Assembly: GCA_904502205.1 (NCBI GenBank) | Contig: CAJGDR010000056.1 | Location: forward strand, 1 to 6,204 | Length of the DNA stretch: 6,204 nt | Origin: an uncultured Bacilli bacterium | Lineage (GTDB): Bacteria; Bacillota_I; Bacilli_A; ML615J-28; CAG-313 | Reading direction: 5' to 3' | Part shown: piece by piece, positions 1-5,285 of the stretch | How positions within the stretch are numbered: the stretch's first letter is position 1 | Layout: each line of letters begins with the position of its first letter | Made by a program: the position numbers and the translations under genes | The notes under the pieces: generated by a model | Seen by the model: only the letters and a program-made list of their open reading frames with translations | Databases searched by the model: none | What the model was told of the DNA's origin: nothing

Positions 1-1384
1 ACAAATTCGTTCACTTTGTCAAACATTACATGAAAAAGTATTAGAACATACAGGTCATATTCCATTTATTGCCATCGATCAAGAAGGTGGACTAGTAACA
101 AGAATGATGAAAGATGTTACTTTTGCACCAGGTCCAATGACAGCTGCAGCAAGTATAGATGATGCTACTTATTATACTGGTAAAATGTTAGCTGAAGATA
201 TGATCAGATTAGGAATGAATTTTAATTTAGCTCCTAGTTTAGATGTTAATAATAATCCTAATAACCCAGTTATTAATGTTAGAAGTTATTCTGATAATCC
301 TGAAGTTGTTGCAAAATTAGGAAAAAGATTTATTGAAGGTTCAAAAGAATTTGGTGTTTTAGCATGTGCAAAACATTTTCCTGGACATGGAGACTGTGAA
401 GTTGACTCACACTTAGGGCTTCCAACTATTAACTATGATTTAGATAGAATTCATAAAATTGAAATGTATCCATTCATTCAAAATATTGATGTACCAGCAA
501 TTATGAGTGCACATATTATGTTTCCAGCATATGATACCGTTCCAGCAACACTTTCAAGAAAAATTCTAACTAATGTTTTAAGAGAAGAACTAGGCTTTAA
601 AGGTTTAATCTTAACAGACTGTTTAGAAATGAAAGCAATTGCTGATATGTATGGAACAGCTAAAGGTGCTTTAATGGCTATTAAAGCTGGTGCTGATATG
701 TGTGATATTTCCCATACTTTATCTTATCAATTAGAAGCATTAGAATTAATTGAAAAAGCTGTTTTAGATGGCGAAATCTCAATGGATGAAATTGATGAAA
801 AAGTTGAAAGAATTTTAAAATTTAAAGAATTAACTGTTCCTTATCTTGAAAAGTATTTCTACAATCAAGAAATGCAGTTTAGTGAAGAAAACAATAAACT
901 TGCTCAAAAGATTGTTGATAATTCATTAACTAAAGTATGTGGTAGTGATGTTCACCTTACAAACAAAACTTTAGTTATTGCTCCAATCGCAGTAGCGAAA
1001 ACTATTATTGAAGATGAATTTGATGACAGAAACTTAGCTAAAGTATTAAGAAAAGAATTTAATAATTTAGATGTTAGAGAATTCTCAAATGATGAAGAAT
1101 TTAAAAAGCAAATTCTAAATGAAATTGATAACTTTGATAATGTTATTTTATTTAGTTATAATGCTGTAACATCACCTAAACAAGTTGAATTCATTAACGC
1201 AGTATTAGCGAAAAAAGAAAATACAACTGTAATTTCTTTAAAAGGTCCAATGGATTATAACAAATATCAAAACTTAAATAATTATTTATGCTTATACGAA
1301 TACACACCTAATTCAATTAGAACTGTTGTTAAGTATTTAAAAGGTGAAGTAACTCCACTTGGAAAACTTCCAATTAAATTATAA
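1..1384 (+). CDS. nagZ: Beta-N-acetylhexosaminidase, GH3 family (NagZ-like), 5' end outside window
   Basis: The reading frame is open from base 2, so the gene starts before the window; 460 residues are visible and I estimate 50-80 N-terminal residues are missing. It is a glycoside hydrolase family 3 enzyme expected to release terminal beta-linked N-acetylglucosamine, most likely from peptidoglycan fragments during cell-wall recycling. Seen in sequence: the substrate-binding stretch IAIDQEGGLVTR (about 71-106), the NagZ signature KHFPGHGD (371-394), the following Asp-Ser-His (404-412) that forms the acid/base dyad in NagZ enzymes, and the nucleophile Asp in LTDCLEMKAI (codon 617-619). A C-terminal extension of about 190 residues follows the catalytic barrel, as in the longer Bacillota NagZ/YbbD-type proteins. 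No signal peptide can be judged because the start is missing. The gene closes with its own terminator, so it is not co-transcribed with the next gene. The family is clear; the exact substrate is inferred. Confidence 0.93.
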   Translation, partial: QIRSLCQTLHEKVLEHTGHIPFIAIDQEGGLVTRMMKDVTFAPGPMTAAASIDDATYYTGKMLAEDMIRLGMNFNLAPSLDVNNNPNNPVINVRSYSDNPEVVAKLGKRFIEGSKEFGVLACAKHFPGHGDCEVDSHLGLPTINYDLDRIHKIEMYPFIQNIDVPAIMSAHIMFPAYDTVPATLSRKILTNVLREELGFKGLILTDCLEMKAIADMYGTAKGALMAIKAGADMCDISHTLSYQLEALELIEKAVLDGEISMDEIDEKVERILKFKELTVPYLEKYFYNQEMQFSEENNKLAQKIVDNSLTKVCGSDVHLTNKTLVIAPIAVAKTIIEDEFDDRNLAKVLRKEFNNLDVREFSNDEEFKKQILNEIDNFDNVILFSYNAVTSPKQVEFINAVLAKKENTTVISLKGPMDYNKYQNLNNYLCLYEYTPNSIRTVVKYLKGEVTPLGKLPIKL

Positions 1385-1413
1385 AAAGAATCTTTTTAAA
1401 GATTCTTTTTTTT
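1385..1413 (+). terminator. Intrinsic terminator of the GH3 gene
   Basis: It starts at the base after the stop codon. The arms AAAGAATCTTT (1385-1395) and AAAGATTCTTT (1398-1408) are exact reverse complements, and the T run continues to 1413. The two-base gap means the innermost pairs open to form the loop. The A-rich left arm could also terminate transcription arriving from the other strand. Confidence 0.92.
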
Positions 1414-1477
1414 ATAACTTTAATTAAAAAAATATATAATATGCTTTAATTGTTTAATTTAGTTATAATAATATTTA

Positions 1478-1504
1478 GTGTACTAGTTTAAATTATTAGT
1501 ACAT
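1478..1504. repeat. Short inverted repeat upstream of the PatB-like gene
   Basis: TGTACTA (1479-1485) and TAGTACA (1497-1503) form a 7-bp inverted repeat with an 11-base gap, and a G-T pair can extend it by one position at each end. It lies about 50 bases upstream of the predicted -35 box. It could be a regulator site, but such a short repeat can arise by chance in AT-rich DNA. No gene or known riboswitch was seen in 1414-1550. Confidence 0.3.
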
Positions 1505-1511
1505 ATTATTA

Positions 1512-1564
1512 ATGATAGTCAAAAGGTTTTAAAATGTAAAAAAGAATATTAATTGACTAATCAT
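1512..1564. repeat. Imperfect inverted repeat overlapping the -35 box (possible operator)
   Basis: ATGATAGTCAA (1512-1522) is the reverse complement of TTGACTAATCAT (1553-1564) apart from one extra base. The right arm contains the -35 hexamer of the promoter for the PatB-like gene, so a protein bound to both arms would cover the promoter. This is pattern evidence only. Confidence 0.35.
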
Positions 1565-1581
1565 CTAAATTAAGGTAAAAT
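1553..1581 (+). promoter_or_regulatory. Sigma-70-type promoter for the PatB-like gene
   Basis: TTGACT (1553-1558) and TAAAAT (1576-1581) each match the consensus at five of six positions and are 17 bases apart. Transcription should begin near 1588, giving a very short leader that holds just the AGGAG ribosome site (1593-1597). Confidence 0.75.
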
Positions 1582-1603
1582 AAATGAGTATTAGGAGATT
1601 ACT

Positions 1604-2752
1604 ATGAAAGATTTATTTAACAAAGAAATTATACGATTAAATACAAGTACATATAAATGGGATGATCAAAAATCTAAAGAATGTTTACCATTTTGGATTG
1701 CTGATTCGGATTATCAAACTGCACCTTGTGTTTTAGATCGACTATTTAATACATCAAAGATTGGTGCTTATGGCTATAATATTATTCCTGATGAATTTTA
1801 TAATGTTATTATTAATTGGTATAAAAAAAGATACAACACTGTTGTATCAAAAGATTGGATTGTACCTACGACGGGTGTTATATTAGAAATTAGAATGTTA
1901 ATTCAAATGTTAACTAAAATTGGCGATGGTGTTATTTTACAAACACCAGTCTATCATACGTTTCATCAAGTAATTAAAAACTTAAATCGAACAATCATTG
2001 AAAATAAGTTAAAAAGAGTTGATGATACATATTACATGGACTTAGAAGATCTAGAGAAGAAGTTTATTGCTGGTCATAAAATAATGATTTTATGTTCACC
2101 ACATAACCCAGTCGGAAGAATTTGGTCAGAAGATGAAATAAAAAAAGTTTTAGAACTTGCTAAAAGATATAATGTCTTTGTGATTGTAGATGAAATACAT
2201 AGTGATTTAAACATAACAAATAATAAATTTACTAGCGCTTTAGATTTTGCTGGTTATTATAATAATATCGCTATATGTAATGCTCCTAGTAAAGCATTTA
2301 ATTTAGCAGGGCTTCATACAGCTTATATTATTATTCCTCATCTTACAGTTAAAAGATTATTCGAAGAATTTAAACAACAAGAGTTTCAAAATTCACCATC
2401 GGTATTTGGTTATAACGCGATGATTGCAGCATATACTAAAGGTGATGAATGGATTGATGCTCAAAATGAACATATTAAAAACAACTATAATTATTTAAAA
2501 AATTATTTAAATAAAGAATTACCACAAGTTGTAGTTACAAAACTTGAAGGTACTTATCTTGTATGGTTAGATCTATCATTTACTAATTTAACAACAACAG
2601 AACTTTTAGTGCGAGCTTCAAATGCTGGTATTACTTGTACTGGTGGTGTTAATTTCTGTAAAGATTATGAATCTTTCTTAAGATTTAATATTGCATGTCC
2701 AATGAATCAATTAAAAGAAGGTTTAGCTAGATTTGTAAAAGCTTTTAAGTAA
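1604..2752 (+). CDS. patB: PLP-dependent C-S lyase / aminotransferase, PatB/MalY family
   Basis: The 382-residue protein is a full-length class I/II fold-type I PLP enzyme of the PatB/MalY (cystathionine beta-lyase-like) group, a cytoplasmic enzyme expected to cleave cystathionine or cysteine conjugates to a thiol, pyruvate and ammonia. Visible marks: WIADSDY at 31-37 (the family's WVADMDF region), AYGY at 55-58, SPHNPVGR at 165-172 with the PLP-contacting Asn168, VDEIHSD at 195-201 with the Asp that pairs with the pyridine nitrogen, APSKAFNLAGL at 227-237 with the Schiff-base Lys230, and FLRFNIACP at 358-366 with the carboxylate-binding Arg360. The start is supported by AGGAG seven bases upstream. 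The gene is monocistronic, with its own promoter and terminator. The family is firm. Whether it acts in methionine biosynthesis, in cysteine desulfhydration or as an aminotransferase cannot be told, because no methionine gene is adjacent. Confidence 0.92.
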   Translation: MKDLFNKEIIRLNTSTYKWDDQKSKECLPFWIADSDYQTAPCVLDRLFNTSKIGAYGYNIIPDEFYNVIINWYKKRYNTVVSKDWIVPTTGVILEIRMLIQMLTKIGDGVILQTPVYHTFHQVIKNLNRTIIENKLKRVDDTYYMDLEDLEKKFIAGHKIMILCSPHNPVGRIWSEDEIKKVLELAKRYNVFVIVDEIHSDLNITNNKFTSALDFAGYYNNIAICNAPSKAFNLAGLHTAYIIIPHLTVKRLFEEFKQQEFQNSPSVFGYNAMIAAYTKGDEWIDAQNEHIKNNYNYLKNYLNKELPQVVVTKLEGTYLVWLDLSFTNLTTTELLVRASNAGITCTGGVNFCKDYESFLRFNIACPMNQLKEGLARFVKAFK

Positions 2753-2791
2753 AATAAAAACAGGTTATCAATTGATAACCTGTATTTTTTT
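2753..2791. terminator. Bidirectional terminator between convergent genes
   Basis: Bases 2760-2783 form a perfect 24-base palindrome whose arms begin ACAGGTTATC and end GATAACCTGT. T runs lie on the right (2785-2791) and A runs on the left (2751-2759), so it can stop both the PatB-like transcript (+) and the OadB/OadG-like transcript (-). The minus-strand stop codon (2790-2792) overlaps the T run, so the two units are packed tightly. Confidence 0.92.
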
Positions 2792-2945
2792 ACTCTGATT
2801 TTTTGTCTTTTAAAAATTTATTCATAAGAACGATTGCAATAAAAGTAATACCCATAGCAACAAATAGTGCTAGGTATCCTTTCCATGCAACATTTAATGC
2901 ATCGCCTAAATTATCAAAACTAATGTTAAGTCCTAAAAATTTCAT
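2790..2945 (-). CDS. 51-aa single-span membrane protein, OadG-like small subunit
   Basis: The protein starts MKFLGLNISF and ends KDKKSE. It has a short N-terminal segment (1-20), one hydrophobic span (about 24-42, including LALFVAMGITFIAIVLM) and a basic tail. The MGITF segment within the span resembles the gamma subunits (OadG) of Na+-translocating decarboxylases, which anchor the beta subunit and assemble the complex. Those proteins are usually about 80 residues or more, with a longer soluble tail that binds zinc in OadG; that tail is absent here. The start lies only four bases after the stop of the beta-like gene, with a weak AGGAA site inside that gene's end, so translation is probably coupled. 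Inference: it is the small partner of the adjacent transporter. The assignment rests on size, topology and position rather than strong sequence identity. Confidence 0.8.
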   Translation of the reverse strand: MKFLGLNISFDNLGDALNVAWKGYLALFVAMGITFIAIVLMNKFLKDKKSE

Positions 2946-2949
2946 ATTA

Positions 2950-4065
2950 TTACATTCCTATCGAAAACATTAAGAATAATACTACACCACCAGCGATAGC
3001 AGAAGCTACTTGACCAGCAATGTTTGCACTTGCAGAGTGCATTAATAAGTAATTTGATTTATCTTCTTTAACACCCATTTGGTGAACAATTCTTGATGCC
3101 ATTGGGAATGCAGAGATTCCGGCTGCACCAACCATTGGGTTGATCTTTTTCTTTGAGAATAAATTCAAGAATTTAACAAAGAAAATACCAAAGATTGTAT
3201 CAAATACGAAAGCGAATAAACCTAAAGACATAATCATAATAGTTTGTGGAGTAACGAACTTTTCAGCTTGCATTGTAAATGCAACAGAAATACCAAGAAC
3301 AAGTGTTACAAGGTTAGTTAATGTATTGCTTGCTGTTTCTGATAAACTGTCAAGTACACCACATTCACGAAGTAAATTACCAAACATTAAGAAACCAACT
3401 AATGACACTGCATCAGGTGCAAGAAGCCCTGCAAGAAGTGTTATAAAGATTGGGAAAATAATCTTGGCTTTTTTAGAAACACTCTTTGGATTGTATTCCA
3501 TTTTAATAAGTCTTTCTTTTTTACTTGTACACATTTTAATAACAAACGGTTGAATAATTGGAACAAGTGCCATATAGCAGTATGCTGCAACAGTGATTGC
3601 ACCTAAGTAATCTGTTTTAAGTTTTGTTGCAACTAAGATTGATGTAGGTCCATCGGCAGCACCGATAATACCAACACAAGCTGCATCAGTTAAATCAAAA
3701 CCAATTGCTGATGCGAAGATAATTGTAATAAAGATACCTGCTTGAGCTGCTGCTCCAACAAAGATTAATTTTGGATTGGATAATAACGGTCCAAAGTCGA
3801 GCATGGCTCCAATCCCAATAAATAATAATAACGGTAAAATTTCGCTAGCTTCAATTCCGACATTAAATAGCCATTCGATAGCACCAGCCTCACCTAACGC
3901 TCCACTATTTGGGATATTAACAATAATTGCTCCTAGTCCCATTGGTAGAAGAAGTGAAGGTTCAAGCTTTTTAACAATGGCTAAAAATATTAGAATGAAA
4001 CCAACTAGATACATAACACAATGTTGCCATGTAATCTGTTTGATTCCTTCTAAAAGAAAACCCAT
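2950..4065 (-). CDS. oadB: Na+-translocating decarboxylase beta-subunit family membrane protein (OadB/GcdB/MmdB), possible ion transporter
   Basis: The 371-residue polytopic membrane protein belongs to the beta-subunit family of biotin-dependent Na+-pumping decarboxylases (oxaloacetate, glutaconyl-CoA, methylmalonyl-CoA). In those complexes the beta subunit couples carboxybiotin decarboxylation to Na+ export. Key positions are kept: Asp138 in GIIGAADGPTSI corresponds to the essential Asp203 of Klebsiella OadB, and N309-G313-S318-R325 in NPMVGAAGISAFPMASR match the spacing of Asn373, Gly377, Ser382 and Arg389. The C-terminal segment SASANIAGQVAS (344-355) departs from the usual GPNVAG form. 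The ATG at 4065 is chosen because GGAGGA (4076-4071) lies five bases upstream; an in-frame TTG at 4104 lies outside that context. Length is near the short GcdB/MmdB type. No alpha or biotin-carrier gene is adjacent. A manganese riboswitch precedes the gene, so the transported ion may not be only Na+. Family certain, substrate open. Confidence 0.92.
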   Translation of the reverse strand: MGFLLEGIKQITWQHCVMYLVGFILIFLAIVKKLEPSLLLPMGLGAIIVNIPNSGALGEAGAIEWLFNVGIEASEILPLLLFIGIGAMLDFGPLLSNPKLIFVGAAAQAGIFITIIFASAIGFDLTDAACVGIIGAADGPTSILVATKLKTDYLGAITVAAYCYMALVPIIQPFVIKMCTSKKERLIKMEYNPKSVSKKAKIIFPIFITLLAGLLAPDAVSLVGFLMFGNLLRECGVLDSLSETASNTLTNLVTLVLGISVAFTMQAEKFVTPQTIMIMSLGLFAFVFDTIFGIFFVKFLNLFSKKKINPMVGAAGISAFPMASRIVHQMGVKEDKSNYLLMHSASANIAGQVASAIAGGVVLFLMFSIGM

Positions 4066-4089
4066 ATAATTCCTCCATATATAAAAAAT

Positions 4090-4181
4090 AAAAAGGTCTT
4101 GCAAATCATTTCTGACTACTGTACCCGGAAATTATTAATTTCGTGCTGACGAATACAATATACTAGCTACTCTCCTTTTTT
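4090..4181 (-). promoter_or_regulatory. yybP-ykoY manganese riboswitch
   Basis: Read on the minus strand, the 5' part is AAAGGAGAGUAGC (4178-4166) and the 3' part is GCAAGACCUUUUU (4102-4090), the two conserved ends of the yybP-ykoY Mn2+ riboswitch. P1 pairs AAAAAGG (4180-4174) with CCUUUUU (4096-4090). Between them, UGUAUUC pairs with GGGUACA (two G-U pairs) and encloses GUCAGCAC, a GAAAUU-AAU-AAUUUC hairpin and CGG, the same order as in the Lactococcus lactis yoaB riboswitch. A last hairpin AGUCA-GAAA-UGAUU precedes the 3' motif. The hairpin usually following GUAGC is reduced or absent. The element sits directly after the promoter and 25 bases before the start codon of the OadB-like gene. 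The class is known to bind Mn2+ and usually turns genes on. Ligand binding here is inferred from conservation. Confidence 0.9.
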
Positions 4182-4190
4182 GACTATATT

Positions 4191-4198
4191 ATTATACC
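4191..4198 (-). promoter_or_regulatory. Extended -10 promoter for the riboswitch and OadB-like operon
   Basis: On the minus strand TGGTATAAT (4199-4191) is a perfect extended -10 element. The -35 region is weak (ATGAAA at 4219-4214 with a 17-base spacer). Transcription should begin near 4184, almost at the first base of the riboswitch P1 helix, which supports both calls. Confidence 0.75.
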
Positions 4199-4254
4199 AA
4201 AAAACAACAAAAATTTCATTAAATTTATAAATTTATATTTGTAAAATATTATTT

Positions 4255-4268
4255 ATTTTTCGAAAAAT
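4255..4268. repeat. 14-bp AT-rich palindrome between the recombinase and OadB-like operon
   Basis: ATTTTTCGAAAAAT is a perfect palindrome centred on CG. It lies 57 bases upstream of the OadB-operon -10 box and about 100 bases past the recombinase stop. It could be a regulator site or assist termination. A second, imperfect inverted repeat (4297-4311 with 4325-4333, arms containing AACTTT/AAAGTT and TTGTT/AACAA) could be a weak terminator for the recombinase. No gene was seen in 4200-4364. Confidence 0.3.
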
Positions 4269-4364
4269 CAGTATAAAATACAAATTAAATTATTAAAACT
4301 TTAATTTTGTTCTCATATATTTATAACAAAGTTAATAATATTCTTACTGAAAAATATAAAATAA

Positions 4365-4970
4365 CTATTTATAAAGCTTTGAATACTTTAAAAAAGTGAC
4401 TCTATTCATGTTGAGTATTGTTGCTGCTTCGTTGTTTGTAAGTTCTTTATTATGGTATTTTAAGCAGATTTCTTCAAAGTTTTCTGGGAGTTTATATTTA
4501 GGTCTACCTAAATGAACTCCTTTTTCTTTTGCAATTCTAATGCCTTCAGCTTGTCTTGCACGGATATTTTCTCTTTCGTTTTGTGCAACAAAGCTTAAAA
4601 CTTGTAGTACTATATCACTTATAAACCTTCCAACAAGGTTCTTTTTGTCTACTCTAGTATCTAAAAGGGGGAAGTCAATTACAAAAATATCCGCTTGAAT
4701 ATGTTTTGTTATGTCGGTCCATTCATCAATTATCATCTCATAATTGCGTCCTAAACGGTCAATAGACTTAACAATTAGTAGATCATTTTTCTTTAATTTC
4801 TTTTTTAATAGCTGATAATTGGTTCTATCAAAGTCTTTTCCACTTTGATAATCAATGTAAATATTACGTTTTTTTAGTCCTAATTTGTACATTTCATCTA
4901 GCTGTCTATCAATGTTTTGGCTAACAGAAGATACTCTTACATAGCCAAATTGTCGTATATTAGTATTCAT
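4365..4970 (-). CDS. Serine recombinase, small resolvase/invertase family
   Basis: The 201-residue protein is a small serine recombinase like Tn3 resolvase and Hin/Gin invertases, which cut and rejoin DNA at paired sites through a 5'-phosphoserine intermediate. The N-terminal catalytic domain (about 7-140) has GYVRVSS at 9-15 with Arg12 and nucleophile Ser14, and SIDRLGRN at 69-76 with Asp71, Arg72 and Arg75. The long helix E carries NERENIRARQAEGI (131-144). LGRPKYKL (154-161) leads to a C-terminal helix-turn-helix (about 175-198, ELTNNEAATILNMNRVTF). The ATG at 4970 is preferred because GGAGG (4980-4976) lies six bases upstream; an in-frame TTG at 4982 overlaps that site. All catalytic residues are present, so it looks active. 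No transposase, terminal repeats or cargo flank it. It could resolve replicon dimers, invert a nearby segment, or be a remnant of a mobile element. Confidence 0.92.
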   Translation of the reverse strand: MNTNIRQFGYVRVSSVSQNIDRQLDEMYKLGLKKRNIYIDYQSGKDFDRTNYQLLKKKLKKNDLLIVKSIDRLGRNYEMIIDEWTDITKHIQADIFVIDFPLLDTRVDKKNLVGRFISDIVLQVLSFVAQNERENIRARQAEGIRIAKEKGVHLGRPKYKLPENFEEICLKYHNKELTNNEAATILNMNRVTFLKYSKLYK

Positions 4971-4987
4971 TTTTACCTCCAAATAAT

Positions 4988-5015
4988 AAAAAAAGTTATC
5001 AAAATAGATGATAAC
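4988..5015 (-). terminator. Terminator-like hairpin in the recombinase leader (possible attenuator)
   Basis: On the minus strand GTTATCA (5015-5009) and TGATAAC (5001-4995) form a 7-bp stem with a 7-base loop, followed at once by seven T residues (4994-4988). The recombinase ribosome site begins only 8 bases later. The stem is AT-rich and so weak, but its form is that of an intrinsic terminator placed between the likely promoter and the gene. It would lower or regulate recombinase expression. Confidence 0.5.
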
Positions 5016-5022
5016 ATGTTAT
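5011..5022. repeat. 12-bp palindrome at the predicted recombinase transcription start
   Basis: ATAACATGTTAT is a perfect palindrome. Its left half is also one arm of the terminator-like hairpin, so three GTTAT-type half sites lie at 4995, 5011 and 5018. It is a candidate operator, for example for autoregulation by the recombinase or another dimeric repressor. Confidence 0.4.
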
Positions 5023-5024
5023 TA

Positions 5025-5057
5025 ATTATAAGACATTTATTAGATAAAATTTGTCAA
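5025..5057 (-). promoter_or_regulatory. Possible promoter of the serine recombinase gene
   Basis: On the minus strand there is a perfect TATAAT (5030-5025) and a perfect TTGACA (5057-5052), but the gap is 21 bases, longer than the usual 16-18. Either the promoter is weak or needs an activator, or the TTGACA is a coincidence. Transcription would start near 5018, within the palindrome. Confidence 0.45.
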
Positions 5058-5118
5058 ATTAGGAGAAAAATATAAAAAAGAATACATTTTTTACCAAATA
5101 ATTATTTCCTAATTTTGA
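5054..5118. repeat. Inverted repeat pair TCAAATTAGGA / TCCTAATTTTGA
   Basis: AAATTAGGA (5056-5064) is the exact reverse complement of TCCTAATTT (5107-5115), and the match continues to TCAAA/TTTGA with one extra T in the right arm. The arms are separated by 42 bases. The left arm overlaps the TTGACA of the recombinase promoter candidate. It may be a paired protein-binding site. Confidence 0.4.
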
Positions 5119-5169
5119 TAATTCTACTATTTTTATTTTAGAAAATTGTTCCAATATAGGACCAATAAC

Positions 5170-5198
5170 TTGATTTAATTTTTTAAAAGTGATAAAAT
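5170..5198 (+). promoter_or_regulatory. Promoter of the signal peptidase gene
   Basis: TTGATT (5170-5175) and TAAAAT (5193-5198) are 17 bases apart, and TG at 5190-5191 makes an extended -10 element. Transcription should begin near 5205, leaving a leader of about 80 bases before the start codon. Confidence 0.75.
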
Positions 5199-5227
5199 AA
5201 GTCATACAAAATTGGTTTATCAATGAT

Positions 5228-5245
5228 ATAAAGGTATTCCTTTAT
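5228..5245 (+). promoter_or_regulatory. Leader hairpin upstream of the signal peptidase gene
   Basis: ATAAAGG (5228-5234), a TATT loop and CCTTTAT (5239-5245) form a perfect 7-bp stem in the predicted leader. No T run follows on either strand, so it is not a terminator. TCCTTT (5238-5243) is also exactly complementary to the AAAGGA ribosome site (5275-5280), so the hairpin competes with a structure that would hide that site. Confidence 0.45.
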
Positions 5246-5285
5246 TAAAAAAACGATACTTTTTGCCTTAAAAGAAAGGATATTT

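Larger units (their letters stand above)
4971..5285. other. 315-bp divergent regulatory region between recombinase and signal peptidase genes
   Basis: No convincing gene lies here. It holds a terminator-like hairpin and a 12-bp palindrome next to the recombinase, a -10 box for the recombinase, a pair of related inverted repeats around 5054-5118, and the promoter and leader of the signal peptidase gene. TTATCAAAAT occurs on the + strand at 4996-5005 and on the - strand at 5121-5112, with a related TTGTCAAATTAGGA at 5051-5064. Such a cluster beside a serine recombinase could include its binding sites, but AT-richness makes chance matches common. Confidence 0.5.

Noticed and set aside
3140..3553. 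137-codon open frame on the + strand inside the OadB-like gene
   Set aside because: It is antisense to a gene with clear conserved residues, has no ribosome site or recognisable domain, and is a shadow frame.
3776..4069. 97-codon open frame on the + strand opposite the start of the OadB-like gene
   Set aside because: It is antisense to conserved coding sequence, has no plausible ribosome site, and has low-complexity composition from the opposite frame.
4365..4982. Insertion sequence or transposon around the serine recombinase
   Set aside because: The protein is a small resolvase type, not a transposase, and I found no terminal inverted repeats, target duplication or partner gene around it.
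2760..5015. GTTATCA/TGATAAC arms shared by the terminator at 2760-2783 and the hairpin at 4995-5015
   Set aside because: The shared part is only seven AT-rich bases, and each hairpin has a sufficient explanation as a terminator; a common protein site is not supported.
5032..5055. GACA...TGTC pair that might be a Tn3-type res subsite
   Set aside because: Tn3-type res sites have TGTC on the outside pointing inward to GACA, the opposite order, and the inner bases do not fit.
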